Shown: positions 1 through 8,035 of the stretch, piece after piece
How the letters are laid out: each line of letters starts with the position of its first letter
How positions within the stretch are numbered: position 1 is the stretch's first letter
From: Clostridiales bacterium
Lineage (GTDB): Bacteria; Bacillota; Clostridia; Oscillospirales; Oscillospiraceae
Direction of reading: 5' to 3'
NCBI GenBank assembly: GCA_020859945.1
Contig: JAJBVG010000017.1
Location: forward strand, 1-57,976
Length of the DNA: 57,976 nt
Notes under the pieces: generated by a model
What the model was told of the DNA's origin: nothing
What the model saw: only the letters and a program-made list of their open reading frames with translations
Database searches by the model: none
Program-made: the position numbers and the translations under genes

Positions 1-487
1 ACTTGTTCCTGGTCTCCACGGACTTCATGGGGCCTATGAAGGGGACGGGGATCTCGTTGCCGTTTTCGTCGGTCGTGGTCAAGCAGCTCTTGAGAACATG
101 GGCGGCCCACTCAGCGGACATGTGGTCCTGATGGTAGTGGGTGGCCAGAACAGCGTCCACCTGCTTGAAGGCGAAGGGATCGATGACGAAGGGAACGTTG
201 CGCAGGTTGGGCTGCATGGCGCGGCCGCCGCACATGTTGGCCATCTGGTGGCCTACCTTCATCTTGCCGTCGCCGTGGGTGCGCTTGCCGTTGCCACACC
301 ACAGGTCGATGCTGATGTTGGCGCCGCCGGGGGTCTTGAACCAGATACCGGTGCAGCCCAGCCACCACATGGCCACGTTACCCGGCTGGACGACTTCATT
401 CTCGATGTCCTCCACCAGCCAGGTCCCCCACTCGGGGAAGGTGCTCATGATCCATTTTTCGCGGGACATTTCAGATACTTTGCTCAT
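1..487 (-). CDS. ulaG: L-ascorbate-6-phosphate lactonase UlaG, truncated by the window edge
   Basis: This is the N-terminal 162 residues of a metallo-beta-lactamase-fold hydrolase; the C-terminus lies outside the window. The N-terminus ([20 protein letters not shown]) and the segment [16 protein letters not shown] closely follow E. coli UlaG. The metal-binding HxHxDH motif is present as THYHQDH. UlaG opens L-ascorbate-6-phosphate to 3-keto-L-gulonate-6-phosphate in the cytoplasm. The start is set by an AAGGAGGAGC ribosome site just upstream (complement of 491-500). It is divergent from ulaE across a 567-bp regulatory region. The family call is firm; the exact substrate in this organism is inferred from the ulaE neighbour. 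Confidence 0.92.
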   Translation of the reverse strand, partial: MSKVSEMSREKWIMSTFPEWGTWLVEDIENEVVQPGNVAMWWLGCTGIWFKTPGGANISIDLWCGNGKRTHGDGKMKVGHQMANMCGGRAMQPNLRNVPFVIDPFAFKQVDAVLATHYHQDHMSAEWAAHVLKSCLTTTDENGNEIPVPFIGPMKSVETRNK

Positions 488-549
488 AATGCTCCTCCTT
501 TTGATGCGAACAGATGATGAATATATGTTTTTTTGCTTCCGTGATTCAA

Positions 550-578
550 ACTATAACGTAAAATCGCTCAGATTGCAA
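550..578 (-). promoter_or_regulatory. Sigma-A promoter for ulaG
   Basis: Read on the minus strand, TTGCAA (578-573) and TATAGT (555-550) are separated by 17 bases. Transcription would start near 543 and give a leader of about 55 bases before ulaG. Confidence 0.65.
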
Positions 579-744
579 GTGTTTTATGGTGCATTTTTTA
601 GGTTCGCTTGCGTTTAAATGGCCGTTTTTCGCCAAAATTCAGGAATTTGACGAAAACATTTTTGCAAATTAAAGAACGGATTTGACCATAAAATGTCCGT
701 TTTCAAACTTTTATATGTTTTATTTTGTGTTTGGAATGTTCTCT

Positions 745-763
745 TTTCGGCAAAACGCCGAAA
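745..763. promoter_or_regulatory. Palindromic operator candidate between ulaG and ulaE
   Basis: TTTCGGC and GCCGAAA flank a 5-base centre. It lies upstream of both divergent promoters in otherwise AT-rich DNA. No coding or T-run context makes it a terminator, so a regulator site is the likeliest reading, but no binding protein is identified. Confidence 0.35.
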
Positions 764-815
764 TTTTATGATACCGTTTTCAAGAAATAAATCAGAAAAA
801 ATTTCAAAAAAGCCC

Positions 816-844
816 TTGAAATCTCAAATATGACCGTATATAAT
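816..844 (+). promoter_or_regulatory. Sigma-A promoter of the ulaE-rpe operon
   Basis: TTGAAA (816-821) and a perfect TATAAT (839-844) are 17 bases apart. The start near 851 leaves a leader of roughly 200 bases before ulaE. Confidence 0.75.
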
Positions 845-870
845 GCAAACAGTCACTAACAAAGTGTTTT

Positions 871-936
871 TTCGTTTTATGTTCATTTTAATGATTGTTT
901 ATTCGTTCGTTTTTATGTTCGTTTTTCGTTAAAATG
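871..936 (+). promoter_or_regulatory. Array of TTCRTTTTWATG-like direct repeats, putative repressor sites
   Basis: Copies begin at 871, 882, 906, 918 and 925 (for example TTCGTTTTATG, TTCATTTTAATG, TTCGTTTTTATG). The first four starts are spaced by 11, 24 and 12 bases, so they face the same side of the helix. They lie just downstream of the operon start point, where a DeoR-family repressor such as UlaR could block transcription; that assignment is inference. The rest of 488-1054 is AT-rich DNA with no gene. Confidence 0.45.
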
Positions 937-1054
937 CACAAAACCGGCTGGCTTCGCCGGAATCCCCGCTTTTTCCGCAACTTTATCGGCAATCTTGTCA
1001 CTTTTACCGGCCAAAACATCAGGACAAAACCACGAGAAGAAAGGATGACCGCTT

Positions 1055-1897
1055 ATGAAACCATACGCCATCGGACTGTACGAAAAGGCCATGCCCAAAA
1101 CCATGGACTGGCGCGCCAAGCTGGAGTGCGCCAAGGAGTGCGGCTACGATTTCGTCGAAATCAGCATCGATGAGACTGACGACAAGCTCTCCCGGCTGGA
1201 GTGGACCGCCCAAGAACGGCTGGATCTGGTCAAGACCATGTACGAGGTGGGCATCCCCATCCGCAGCATGTGTCTCTCCGGCCACCGGAAGTACCCCTTC
1301 GGCTCCTCTGACCCCGCTGTCCGGGCCAGGAGCATGGACATCATGGAAAAGGCCATTCAGCTGGCCGACGACCTGGGCATCCGCATCATCCAGCTGGCCG
1401 GTTACGACGTCTACTATGAGGAAGGCACCGCCGAGAGCGAGCGGCTGTTCCGGGAGAACCTGGCCAAAGCCACCCTGATGGCCTCCGCCAAGGGCATCCT
1501 GATGGGCTTCGAGACCATGGAGACTCCGTTCATGAACACCACTGAGAAGGCCATGAAGTACGTCAACCTCATCGACAACCCCTATCTGGGCGTGTACCCC
1601 GACTCCGGCAACCTGACCAACGCCGCCAAGACCTACGGCACCGACGTGCTGGACGACCTGGAGACCGGACGTGACCATATCGTAGCCCTTCATCTGAAGG
1701 AAACCGTCCCCGGAAAGTTCCGGGAGATCCCCTTCCTGACCGGTCACGTGGACTTTGAGGCGGTCATCGCCAAAGCCTGGAGCATGGGCATCCGCCGCTA
1801 TGTCACCGAGATGTGGGACGTGGGCAGCCCTGCCTGGAAGGACGACATCAAGTTCGCCTGCTCCAGCATGAGCGCCATTCTTGACAAACAGCCCTGA
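1055..1897 (+). CDS. ulaE: L-ribulose-5-phosphate (L-xylulose-5-phosphate) 3-epimerase
   Basis: The 280-residue protein matches the UlaE/SgbU family of TIM-barrel 3-epimerases in length and sequence: MKPYAIGLYEKAMPKTMDW at the N-terminus, the metal-ligand segment GFETMETPF, then PDSGNL and LHLKETVPGKFREIPF. It converts L-xylulose-5-phosphate to L-ribulose-5-phosphate, using a divalent metal. The ATG follows GAGAAGAAAGGA at a fair distance. It is the first gene of the operon and feeds the 4-epimerase two genes downstream. Whether the entry compound is ascorbate or another pentulose or uronic acid cannot be told, because ulaD and a transporter are not in the window. Confidence 0.93.
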   Translation: MKPYAIGLYEKAMPKTMDWRAKLECAKECGYDFVEISIDETDDKLSRLEWTAQERLDLVKTMYEVGIPIRSMCLSGHRKYPFGSSDPAVRARSMDIMEKAIQLADDLGIRIIQLAGYDVYYEEGTAESERLFRENLAKATLMASAKGILMGFETMETPFMNTTEKAMKYVNLIDNPYLGVYPDSGNLTNAAKTYGTDVLDDLETGRDHIVALHLKETVPGKFREIPFLTGHVDFEAVIAKAWSMGIRRYVTEMWDVGSPAWKDDIKFACSSMSAILDKQP

Positions 1898-1907
1898 CGG
1901 TTATAGA

Positions 1908-2069
1908 TTAGCTATTAGCTGTTAGCTCTCAGCTATTAGCTTGGCAGTTCTTATCTATCCGCTCTGCGTTTCCTGGCTTACCATTCTCCATGAACCGCTT
2001 AGGTTCTTAGCACTTTGTTTCTTGTTTGCAGCACCTGACTAACAGCTAACGGCTAAAAGCTAACAGCTT
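1908..2069. repeat. Inverted heptamer-periodic repeat (TTAGCTN family)
   Basis: The left arm (1908-1942) is five heptamers TTAGCTA, TTAGCTG, TTAGCTC, TCAGCTA and TTAGCTT. The right arm (about 2035-2069) is the complementary form, CTAACAG/CTAACGG. They enclose about 92 bases and can form a long imperfect hairpin between ulaE and the next gene. Related copies occur at 37108-37206 and 39949-40003. Confidence 0.7.
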
Positions 2070-2089
2070 CACTTTACAGGAGGTACATT

Positions 2090-3154
2090 ATGAAGGTCGA
2101 AAAGAAAGTCATCGCCAACCTGACCAAATGCTACGCCACCACCCGCCTGAACTACCACGGCAAGTCCTGCTTCCTGGTGGCCGCCGAAAAGCAGGACCCC
2201 TGCTACCTCTTCGCTGAGGACGGCACCAAGCTGGAGACCGTCTGGGAGGGTCCTGGCGGCGTCATGACCATGCTCCAGGTCCCCGGCTCCGACGGGCAGT
2301 TCCTGGCCACCCGCAAGTTCTACGGCCCCAACGACGGCGCGGACGCCAGCATCGTCATCGCCACCCCCAAGGCGGAGAACGACTGGGAGATCCGCACCCT
2401 GCTGCACATCCCCTTTGTCCATCGGTTCGGTATCCTGAACCGGGCCGGGGTCAACTACCTCATCGCCTGCTGCCTGAAATCCGGCCACGAGTACAAGAAC
2501 GACTTCCGGTTCCCCGGCGAGGTCTACGGCGCAGTTCTGCCCAAGGATCTCTCCGCCTTTAACGACGACAATCAGCTGGAAATGACCCTGCTCCAGGACG
2601 AAATGCTGAAAAACCACGGCTTCTCCGTATTCCAGCACGGCGGCCACGACGCGGCGCTGGTGGGCTGCGAGGAAGGCTCCTTCATTTTCGATCCTCCCAT
2701 GGTCCCCGGCGGCGACTGGGTCATCACCAAGGTGCTGGACATCCCCACCAGCGACTCCGTGATGGTGGACTTCGACGGCGACGGCAAGCCGGAGCTGGGC
2801 GTCATCAGCGGTTTCCACGGCAACAGCCTGACCATCTACCACCTGAACGAGCATGACCACTACATCCCCCAGTGGAAGTATCCCGCGCCCGAGACCGACA
2901 CCGAAATGCTCCACGCGACCTGGGCCGACACCATCCTTGGCAAGCCCACCTGGATCGTCGGCTGGCGCAAGGGCACTAAGGACACCATCGCCATCACCTG
3001 GGACGCTGAGGCCGGCACCTACAAGACCGAGTTCATTGACCGCAACACCGGCTGCGCCAACGCCATGCACTTCGTCAACGCCGCCGGGCAGGACGTCATC
3101 GTCGGCACCAACCGGGAGATCAACGAGGTGGCCCTGTACACCGTCACGGAGTAA
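2090..3154 (+). CDS. Uncharacterised FG-GAP/VCBS-like beta-propeller protein of the pentulose operon
   Basis: I do not recognise a named family for this 354-residue protein. It has no signal peptide or membrane segment, so it should be cytoplasmic. Repeated strand-rich blocks and a calcium-loop-like motif, VDFDGDGKPELGV near residues 223-235, resemble FG-GAP or VCBS blades. Histidines recur in loops (QHGGHDAALVG, NEHDHY). A strong AGGAGG site precedes the ATG. It sits between the 3- and 4-epimerases in one operon, so a role in the same sugar pathway (lactonase, mutarotase or sensor) is plausible but not shown. Confidence 0.75.
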   Translation: MKVEKKVIANLTKCYATTRLNYHGKSCFLVAAEKQDPCYLFAEDGTKLETVWEGPGGVMTMLQVPGSDGQFLATRKFYGPNDGADASIVIATPKAENDWEIRTLLHIPFVHRFGILNRAGVNYLIACCLKSGHEYKNDFRFPGEVYGAVLPKDLSAFNDDNQLEMTLLQDEMLKNHGFSVFQHGGHDAALVGCEEGSFIFDPPMVPGGDWVITKVLDIPTSDSVMVDFDGDGKPELGVISGFHGNSLTIYHLNEHDHYIPQWKYPAPETDTEMLHATWADTILGKPTWIVGWRKGTKDTIAITWDAEAGTYKTEFIDRNTGCANAMHFVNAAGQDVIVGTNREINEVALYTVTE

Positions 3155-3370
3155 ACGGGACAATTCCCCTGTGCCGCACAAATTTGTGCCTTAAATTTGT
3201 ACGGTTCTCCACGAATTTGTATCGGATTGATATTGTGACAACCTCCGAAATTGCGGACATCTCAAAAGTGCCTGTTGATTTTAGGACGATCCTTTGTTAA
3301 ACTAGATTCATAAGCCCAGGGAGCGTTGGGGCGCTCCCTCCACCGAACGACAGACAGGAGGAAGCTATTT

Positions 3371-4072
3371 ATGCTGGAAGAACTGAAAATTCAAGTTTAC
3401 GAGGCAAACATGGAGCTGCCGAAACGCAACCTGGTCACCTACACCTGGGGCAACGTCAGCGGTATCGACCGGGAAAAGGGCCTGTTCGTCATCAAGCCCT
3501 CCGGTGTGGAGTATGATGAGCTGAAGCCCGAGGACCTGGTGGTCATGGACCTCCAGGGCAACAAGGTGGAGGGCGAGATGAACCCCTCCTCCGACACCAA
3601 GACCCACCTGATCCTCTACAACGCATTCCCGGAGATCGGCGGCATCGTCCACACCCACAGCCCCCACGCAGTCGCCTGGGCACAGGCCGGACGGGACATC
3701 CCCGCCTATGGCACCACCCACGCCGACTACTTCTATGGCCCCATCCCCTGCGCCCGGAACCTGACGCCGGAGGAGATCGAAGAGGATTACGAGACCAACA
3801 CCGGCAACGTCATTGTGGAGACCTTCCGCGCCCGCAACATCAACCCCGCCTATGTCCCGGCGGTCATCTGCCGCAACCACGGCCCCTTCACCTGGGGCAA
3901 GGACGCTGCCCAGGCCGTTTACCACTCTGTGGTGCTGGAGGAAGTGGCCAAGATGAGCATGTTCACTGAGATGATCAACCCCAAGGTGGGTCCCGCCCCT
4001 CAGTGCATCCAGGACAAGCACTTTATGCGTAAGCATGGCCCCAACGCCTACTACGGCCAGGCTAAGAAATAA
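3371..4072 (+). CDS. araD: L-ribulose-5-phosphate 4-epimerase
   Basis: A class II aldolase/epimerase of 233 residues that converts L-ribulose-5-phosphate to D-xylulose-5-phosphate. Zinc ligands H94, H96 (VHTHSPH) and H170 (CRNHGPF) are in place, as are the phosphate-binding WGNVSG and [10 protein letters not shown] blocks and the SSDTKTH segment. The reading frame opens earlier at 3326, but ACAGGAGGA at 3355-3363 sits at the right distance from the ATG at 3371. The gene could equally be called ulaF or sgbE; only the context separates these names. It follows a 216-base gap after the propeller gene and is 15 bases from transketolase. Confidence 0.93.
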   Translation: MLEELKIQVYEANMELPKRNLVTYTWGNVSGIDREKGLFVIKPSGVEYDELKPEDLVVMDLQGNKVEGEMNPSSDTKTHLILYNAFPEIGGIVHTHSPHAVAWAQAGRDIPAYGTTHADYFYGPIPCARNLTPEEIEEDYETNTGNVIVETFRARNINPAYVPAVICRNHGPFTWGKDAAQAVYHSVVLEEVAKMSMFTEMINPKVGPAPQCIQDKHFMRKHGPNAYYGQAKK

Positions 4073-4087
4073 GGAGGTTCACCCAAC

Positions 4088-4939
4088 ATGACTTCTGCTG
4101 AAAAGAAAGCCCTGAAGCTGAATGCTGTCAGTGTGCGGGAAGGCATCCTCACCAGCACCCACGGCGCCAAGGCCGGTCACCCCGGCGGCAGCCTCTCCGC
4201 CGCCGACATGTTCACCTATCTGTACTTCAAGGAAATGCGCATCGACCCCAAGGACCCCAAGAACCCTGACCGGGACCGCTTCGTCCTCTCCAAGGGCCAC
4301 ACCGCCCCCGGTCTGTACAGCGCGCTGGCGCTGCGGGGCTATTTCCCCGTGGAGGACCTGCCCACCCTGCGGCACATCGACTCCTACCTCCAGGGCCACC
4401 CCAACATGAACACTGTCCCCGGCGTGGATATGTCCACCGGCTCTCTGGGCCAGGGCCTCTCCGCCGCCGCTGGCATGGCTAAGGGCGCCAAATTCCTGGG
4501 CAAGGACGTCAACGTCTACTCCCTGCTGGGCGACGGCGAGCTGGCCGAGGGCCAGATCTGGGAGGCCACCATGTTCGCCGCCCACTATAAGCTGGACAAC
4601 CTGTGCATCATCGTGGACCTGAACGGTTTGCAGATCGACGGCCGCACCTGCGACGTCATGAACACCGCCCCCGTGGACGAGAAGTTCGCCTCCTTCGGCT
4701 GCGACGTGGTCCAAATCAACGGCCACTGCTTCGACGACATCGAGCGCGCTTTTGACAAGTTCCACGCCAACAAGGGTTCCGGCAAGCCCACCGCGATCCT
4801 GATGAAAACCACCAAGGGCAAGGGCGTCTCCTATATGGAGGACAAGGCCGGCTGGCACGGCAAGGCCCCCAACGACGCAGAGTACGCACAGGGCATGGCC
4901 GAACTGGAAGCCGCCCGCAAGGAAATCGAGGAGGCGTAA
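4088..4939 (+). CDS. Transketolase, N-terminal (thiamine-diphosphate-binding) subunit
   Basis: The 283-residue protein covers the pyrophosphate half of transketolase: GHPGGSLSAADM, SKGHTAPGLYSAL, STGSLGQGLS and the ThDP/Mg motif GDGELAEGQIWEA through DLNGLQIDG. It pairs with the next gene to form the complete enzyme, the usual split form in Clostridia and archaea. Together they interconvert xylulose-5-phosphate and ribose-5-phosphate with sedoheptulose-7-phosphate and triose, which uses the epimerase product. AAGGAGG precedes the ATG. The downstream partner begins three bases after the stop, so translation is probably coupled. Confidence 0.95.
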   Translation: MTSAEKKALKLNAVSVREGILTSTHGAKAGHPGGSLSAADMFTYLYFKEMRIDPKDPKNPDRDRFVLSKGHTAPGLYSALALRGYFPVEDLPTLRHIDSYLQGHPNMNTVPGVDMSTGSLGQGLSAAAGMAKGAKFLGKDVNVYSLLGDGELAEGQIWEATMFAAHYKLDNLCIIVDLNGLQIDGRTCDVMNTAPVDEKFASFGCDVVQINGHCFDDIERAFDKFHANKGSGKPTAILMKTTKGKGVSYMEDKAGWHGKAPNDAEYAQGMAELEAARKEIEEA

Positions 4940-4942
4940 ATC

Positions 4943-5884
4943 ATGGCTGATATCAAGAAAGTCGCTACCCGTGACAGCTACGGCAACGCCCTGAAAGAGC
5001 TGGGCGCCACCGCCGAGAACCTGGTCGTGCTGGACGCAGACCTGGCCGGCGCTACGAAAACCGGTATTTTCCAGAAAGCATACCCTGACCGCCATTTTGA
5101 CTGCGGCATCGCCGAGGCCAACATGATCAACGTGGCCGCGGGCCTGTCCACCATGGGCCTGGTCCCCTTCGCCTCCACCTTCGCCATGTTCGCCGCAGGC
5201 CGCGCCTATGAGCAGGTCCGCAACACCATCGGCTATCCCCACCTGAACGTGAAGATCGGCGCAACCCACGGCGGCATCTCCGTGGGCGAGGACGGCGCTT
5301 CCCACCAGTGCTGTGAGGACTTCGCCCTCATGCGCACCATCCCCGGCATGACCGTTATGTGCCCCTCCGACGACGTGGAGGCCCGCGCCATGGTCAAGGC
5401 CGCTTATGAGATGACCGGCCCCGTCTACATGCGCTTTGGCCGCGCCGCCACCCCCGTGTTCCACGAGGAAGGCTTCAACTTCCAGATCGGCAAGGCCGAG
5501 GTCCTCCAGGACGGCGCCGACGTAGCCATCATCGCCACCGGCATCATGGTCCCCGAAGCCATCGAAGCGGGCAAGGCTCTGGCTGCGGAGGGCATCTCCG
5601 CCCGGGTCATCAACATGGCTACCATCAAGCCCCTGGACGAAGCCTGTGTGCTGGCCGCTGCCAAGGAATGTGGCAAAATCGTCACCGTCGAGGAGCACAG
5701 CATCATCGGCGGTTTGGGCGAGGCCGTGTGCAGCCTGCTCTCCGAGCAGTGCCCCACCCCCGTCAAGCGCATCGGCGTCAACGACGAGTTCGGTCACTCC
5801 GGCCCCGCCGCCGCCCTGCTGAAGGCGTTCGGCCTCTGCGCGGACAACATCGTGGCCCAAGCCAAGGCCATGCTGGGCAAGTAA
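4943..5884 (+). CDS. Transketolase, C-terminal (pyrimidine-binding) subunit
   Basis: The 313-residue partner carries the pyrimidine-binding and C-terminal domains: DADLAGATKT, the catalytic-glutamate segment CGIAEANMINVAAGLS, GATHGGISVGEDGASHQ, then the C-terminal IIATGIMVPEAIEA and VTVEEHSIIGGLGEAV. It begins three bases after the N-terminal subunit gene, with GAGGCG upstream. Both proteins are full length for their families, so this is a natural split, not a frameshift. Confidence 0.95.
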   Translation: MADIKKVATRDSYGNALKELGATAENLVVLDADLAGATKTGIFQKAYPDRHFDCGIAEANMINVAAGLSTMGLVPFASTFAMFAAGRAYEQVRNTIGYPHLNVKIGATHGGISVGEDGASHQCCEDFALMRTIPGMTVMCPSDDVEARAMVKAAYEMTGPVYMRFGRAATPVFHEEGFNFQIGKAEVLQDGADVAIIATGIMVPEAIEAGKALAAEGISARVINMATIKPLDEACVLAAAKECGKIVTVEEHSIIGGLGEAVCSLLSEQCPTPVKRIGVNDEFGHSGPAAALLKAFGLCADNIVAQAKAMLGK

Positions 5885-5903
5885 GGTTCCTTAGACCCTT
5901 TTC

Positions 5904-5940
5904 ATCCCCCTCCGCCGTCTCTGGGGAGGGGGATATTTTT
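5904..5940 (+). terminator. Intrinsic terminator or attenuator between transketolase and rpe
   Basis: ATCCCCCTCC (5904-5913) pairs with GGAGGGGGAT (5925-5934) and is followed by a T-run. It lies inside a same-strand gene series, so it probably lowers rpe expression and does not end the operon outright. Confidence 0.65.
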
Positions 5941-5971
5941 CAAATTGAGAAAAAAGAGGAGGCGGCTCCCC

Positions 5972-6625
5972 ATGACAAAAGTTAGCCCTTCCGTCCTGTC
6001 GGCGGATTTCGCCCGGCTGGGCGCGGACTGCAAAGAGGTGCTGGACGCAGGCGCGGATATGATCCACTTCGACGTGATGGACGGCCATTTCGTGGACAAT
6101 CTCAGCTTCGGTCTGCCGGTGCTGGAGGGTTTGCGGAAGGCCCTGCCTGACGCCTATTTTGACGTGCATCTGATGATCACCAACCCCCTGACCTACGTGA
6201 AGGATTTCGTGGACGCAGGCGCCAACTGCATCACCTTCCACATTGAGGCCAGCGACAACACCCGCGCCACCATTGCGGCGATTCGGGCTTTCAGCTGTGG
6301 GGCGGGCCTGGCCATCAACCCCAACACTCCCGCCGAGGCGGTGTTCCCCTACCTGGACGACCTCTCCCTGGTGCTGGTGATGGGCGTGACCCCCGGCCAC
6401 GGCGGACAGCCCTTCCAGACCAGCGCCCTGGACAAGCTGCGCAAGCTTCGGGCGGAGTGCCAGCGCCGGGGCCTGGACCCCATCCTCTCCGTGGACGGCG
6501 GCGTCAAGGCCGCCACCACCGGCCCCCAGTGCGTGGAGGCCGGGGCCACCATGCTGGTTGCGGGCAGCGCGGTTTTCTGCGCGGAGGACAAGGCGGCGGC
6601 AGTGCAGGCGTTTAAGGCGCTGTAA
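5972..6625 (+). CDS. rpe: Ribulose-phosphate 3-epimerase
   Basis: A 217-residue TIM-barrel enzyme that interconverts ribulose-5-phosphate and xylulose-5-phosphate. Family blocks are VSPSVLSADFARLG, the metal-ligand HFDVMDGHFVDNLSFG, DVHLMI, MGVTPGHGGQPF and SVDGGVKAAT. The frame opens at 5945, but AGAGGAGG at 5955-5962 fixes the ATG at 5972. It completes the route from L-pentulose phosphates into the non-oxidative pentose phosphate pathway. A second, housekeeping rpe may exist elsewhere. Confidence 0.93.
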   Translation: MTKVSPSVLSADFARLGADCKEVLDAGADMIHFDVMDGHFVDNLSFGLPVLEGLRKALPDAYFDVHLMITNPLTYVKDFVDAGANCITFHIEASDNTRATIAAIRAFSCGAGLAINPNTPAEAVFPYLDDLSLVLVMGVTPGHGGQPFQTSALDKLRKLRAECQRRGLDPILSVDGGVKAATTGPQCVEAGATMLVAGSAVFCAEDKAAAVQAFKAL

Positions 6626-6654
6626 ATGTTCTGAAATATACATAAAAAACGACC

Positions 6655-6689
6655 CCCTCTGCGGTTTTCAGGCCGCAGAGGGAGTTTTT
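6655..6689. terminator. Bidirectional terminator between rpe and kdgK
   Basis: CCCTCTGCGG (6655-6664) and CCGCAGAGGG (6673-6682) form a perfect 10-bp stem. T-runs flank both sides (plus strand 6685-6689, minus strand over 6645-6650), fitting the convergent genes. Confidence 0.85.
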
Positions 6690-6803
6690 CGTCAAAAGGT
6701 GCAGACAAAACGGGGCCTTGGCAGCACCGCTGCCCCGCTCTGTCTGCTGGAAAGGAAGGTCAGACCTTACGGACTGGCTTGGTGAATGGGCAAACGCCCT
6801 TTC

Positions 6804-7826
6804 TTATCTCTGGACGCGGCCAGAGCCGTCGCCGCCGGAGAGCTTCTCCACCTCGGAGACGGTGACGCGGTTGTAGTCGCCCTCGACAGAGTGCTTCAGC
6901 GCGGAAGCCGCCACAGCGAACTCCACGGCGTCCTGGGTGGACTTGCCGTTCATCAGAGCGTAAATCAGGCCGCCGCCAAAGCTGTCGCCGCCGCCCACGC
7001 GGTCGGTGATGCGCAGGTGATACTCCTTGGAGAAGCAGTAATCGGTGCCGTCATAGAGCATGGCAGCCCAGTCGTTGTCGCTGGCGGAGATGGAGGTACG
7101 CAGGGTGATGGCGACCTTCTCGAAGCCAAACTTGTCGGCCAGCTGCTTGGCAACGGACTTATAGCCCTCTTTGTTCAGCTTGCCGCCGTAGATATCGGTG
7201 TTCTCGGCCTCGATGCCGAACACATCCTTGGCATCCTCCTCGTTGGAGATGCAGACGTCCACATACTGGCACAGGTCGGTCATGGCGGCACGGGCCTCAG
7301 CGCGGGTCCACAGCTTGCCGCGATAGTTCAGGTCGCAGGAAATCTTGACGCCGTGGGCCTTGGCAGCCTTGCAAGCGTCCCGGCAGATCTCCACCACGTT
7401 GGGGCCGAGGGCCGGGGTGATGCCGGTGAAGTGGAACCACTCGGCGCCGTCAAAGATCTTGTCCCAGTCGAAGTCGGAGGGATCGGCCTCTTGGATGGCA
7501 GAGTGAGCGCGGTCATAGATGCACACGGAGCCGCGCTGGGAAGCGCCCTTCTCCAGATAGTAGATGCCGACACGGTCGCCGCCCCGGACGATGTCGCTGG
7601 TATCCACGCCGAAATAGCGCAGGGAGTTGACAGCGGCCTGGCCGATGGCGTGGGTGGGCAGCTTGGTGACGAAAGAAACGTCCATGCCATAGTTGGCCAG
7701 GGAGACGGCGACGTTGGCCTCGCCGCCGCCGAAGGTGGCCTGCATCTGGTCGTTCTGGAAGAAGCGGTAATACCCGTTGGGGGCGAGGCGCAGCATGATC
7801 TCGCCAAAGGTTACAATTTTCGCCAT
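6804..7826 (-). CDS. kdgK: 2-keto-3-deoxygluconate kinase (PfkB family)
   Basis: A 340-residue ribokinase-like kinase. It starts MAKIVTFGEIMLRL, has TFGGGEANVA near residue 31 and the PfkB signature DRVGGGDSFGGGLIYA with catalytic base D281. It phosphorylates 2-keto-3-deoxygluconate to KDPG. Adjacent KDPG aldolase and mannonate dehydratase on the same strand support that substrate over fructose or ribose. AGGAGACTGAATAC upstream supplies the ribosome site. A MITE separates it from the upstream gene, so part of its mRNA supply may now come from a separate promoter. Confidence 0.9.
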   Translation of the reverse strand: MAKIVTFGEIMLRLAPNGYYRFFQNDQMQATFGGGEANVAVSLANYGMDVSFVTKLPTHAIGQAAVNSLRYFGVDTSDIVRGGDRVGIYYLEKGASQRGSVCIYDRAHSAIQEADPSDFDWDKIFDGAEWFHFTGITPALGPNVVEICRDACKAAKAHGVKISCDLNYRGKLWTRAEARAAMTDLCQYVDVCISNEEDAKDVFGIEAENTDIYGGKLNKEGYKSVAKQLADKFGFEKVAITLRTSISASDNDWAAMLYDGTDYCFSKEYHLRITDRVGGGDSFGGGLIYALMNGKSTQDAVEFAVAASALKHSVEGDYNRVTVSEVEKLSGGDGSGRVQR

Positions 7827-7874
7827 GTATTCAGTCTCCTAACTTTCTGTATCGCTGTAATATCACTTTTTTAT

Positions 7875-8034
7875 GGAACCCCTGATTAAATAACTCCCGG
7901 CGTCTGGACGGCATATTTCGTGCAACTCTTCGTTCCGAAATCTTGAAATCCACAAAGGATTCCTGCGATTTCGCGCCTCGATTTGCGCAAAATCTGCTCG
8001 CCCAGCCATCCAAGGCCATTTAATCAGCGTTTCC
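7875..8034. mobile_element. 160-bp MITE with 17-bp imperfect inverted ends and a TTTAT target duplication
   Basis: The left end GGAACCCCTGATTAAAT (7875-7891) matches the inverted right end (8034-8018, GGAAACGCTGATTAAAT) at 15 of 17 positions. TTTAT flanks both ends (7870-7874 and 8035-8039). The right copy overlaps the stop codon of the VOC gene, so the element landed exactly at that gene's end. It codes for no transposase; a 62-codon frame inside it has no family features. It would be mobilised, if at all, by an enzyme elsewhere. Confidence 0.8.
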
Positions 8035-8035
8035 T

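Noticed and set aside
4079-5860. 593-codon minus-strand frame
   Set aside because: It is antisense to both transketolase genes and has no ribosome site or domain.
4088-5884. Transketolase broken by a frameshift
   Set aside because: Both halves have their own start, ribosome site and full domain; the split form is normal in this group of bacteria.
7831-8019. 62-codon frame between kdgK and the VOC gene
   Set aside because: It lies almost entirely in the MITE and shows no protein features.
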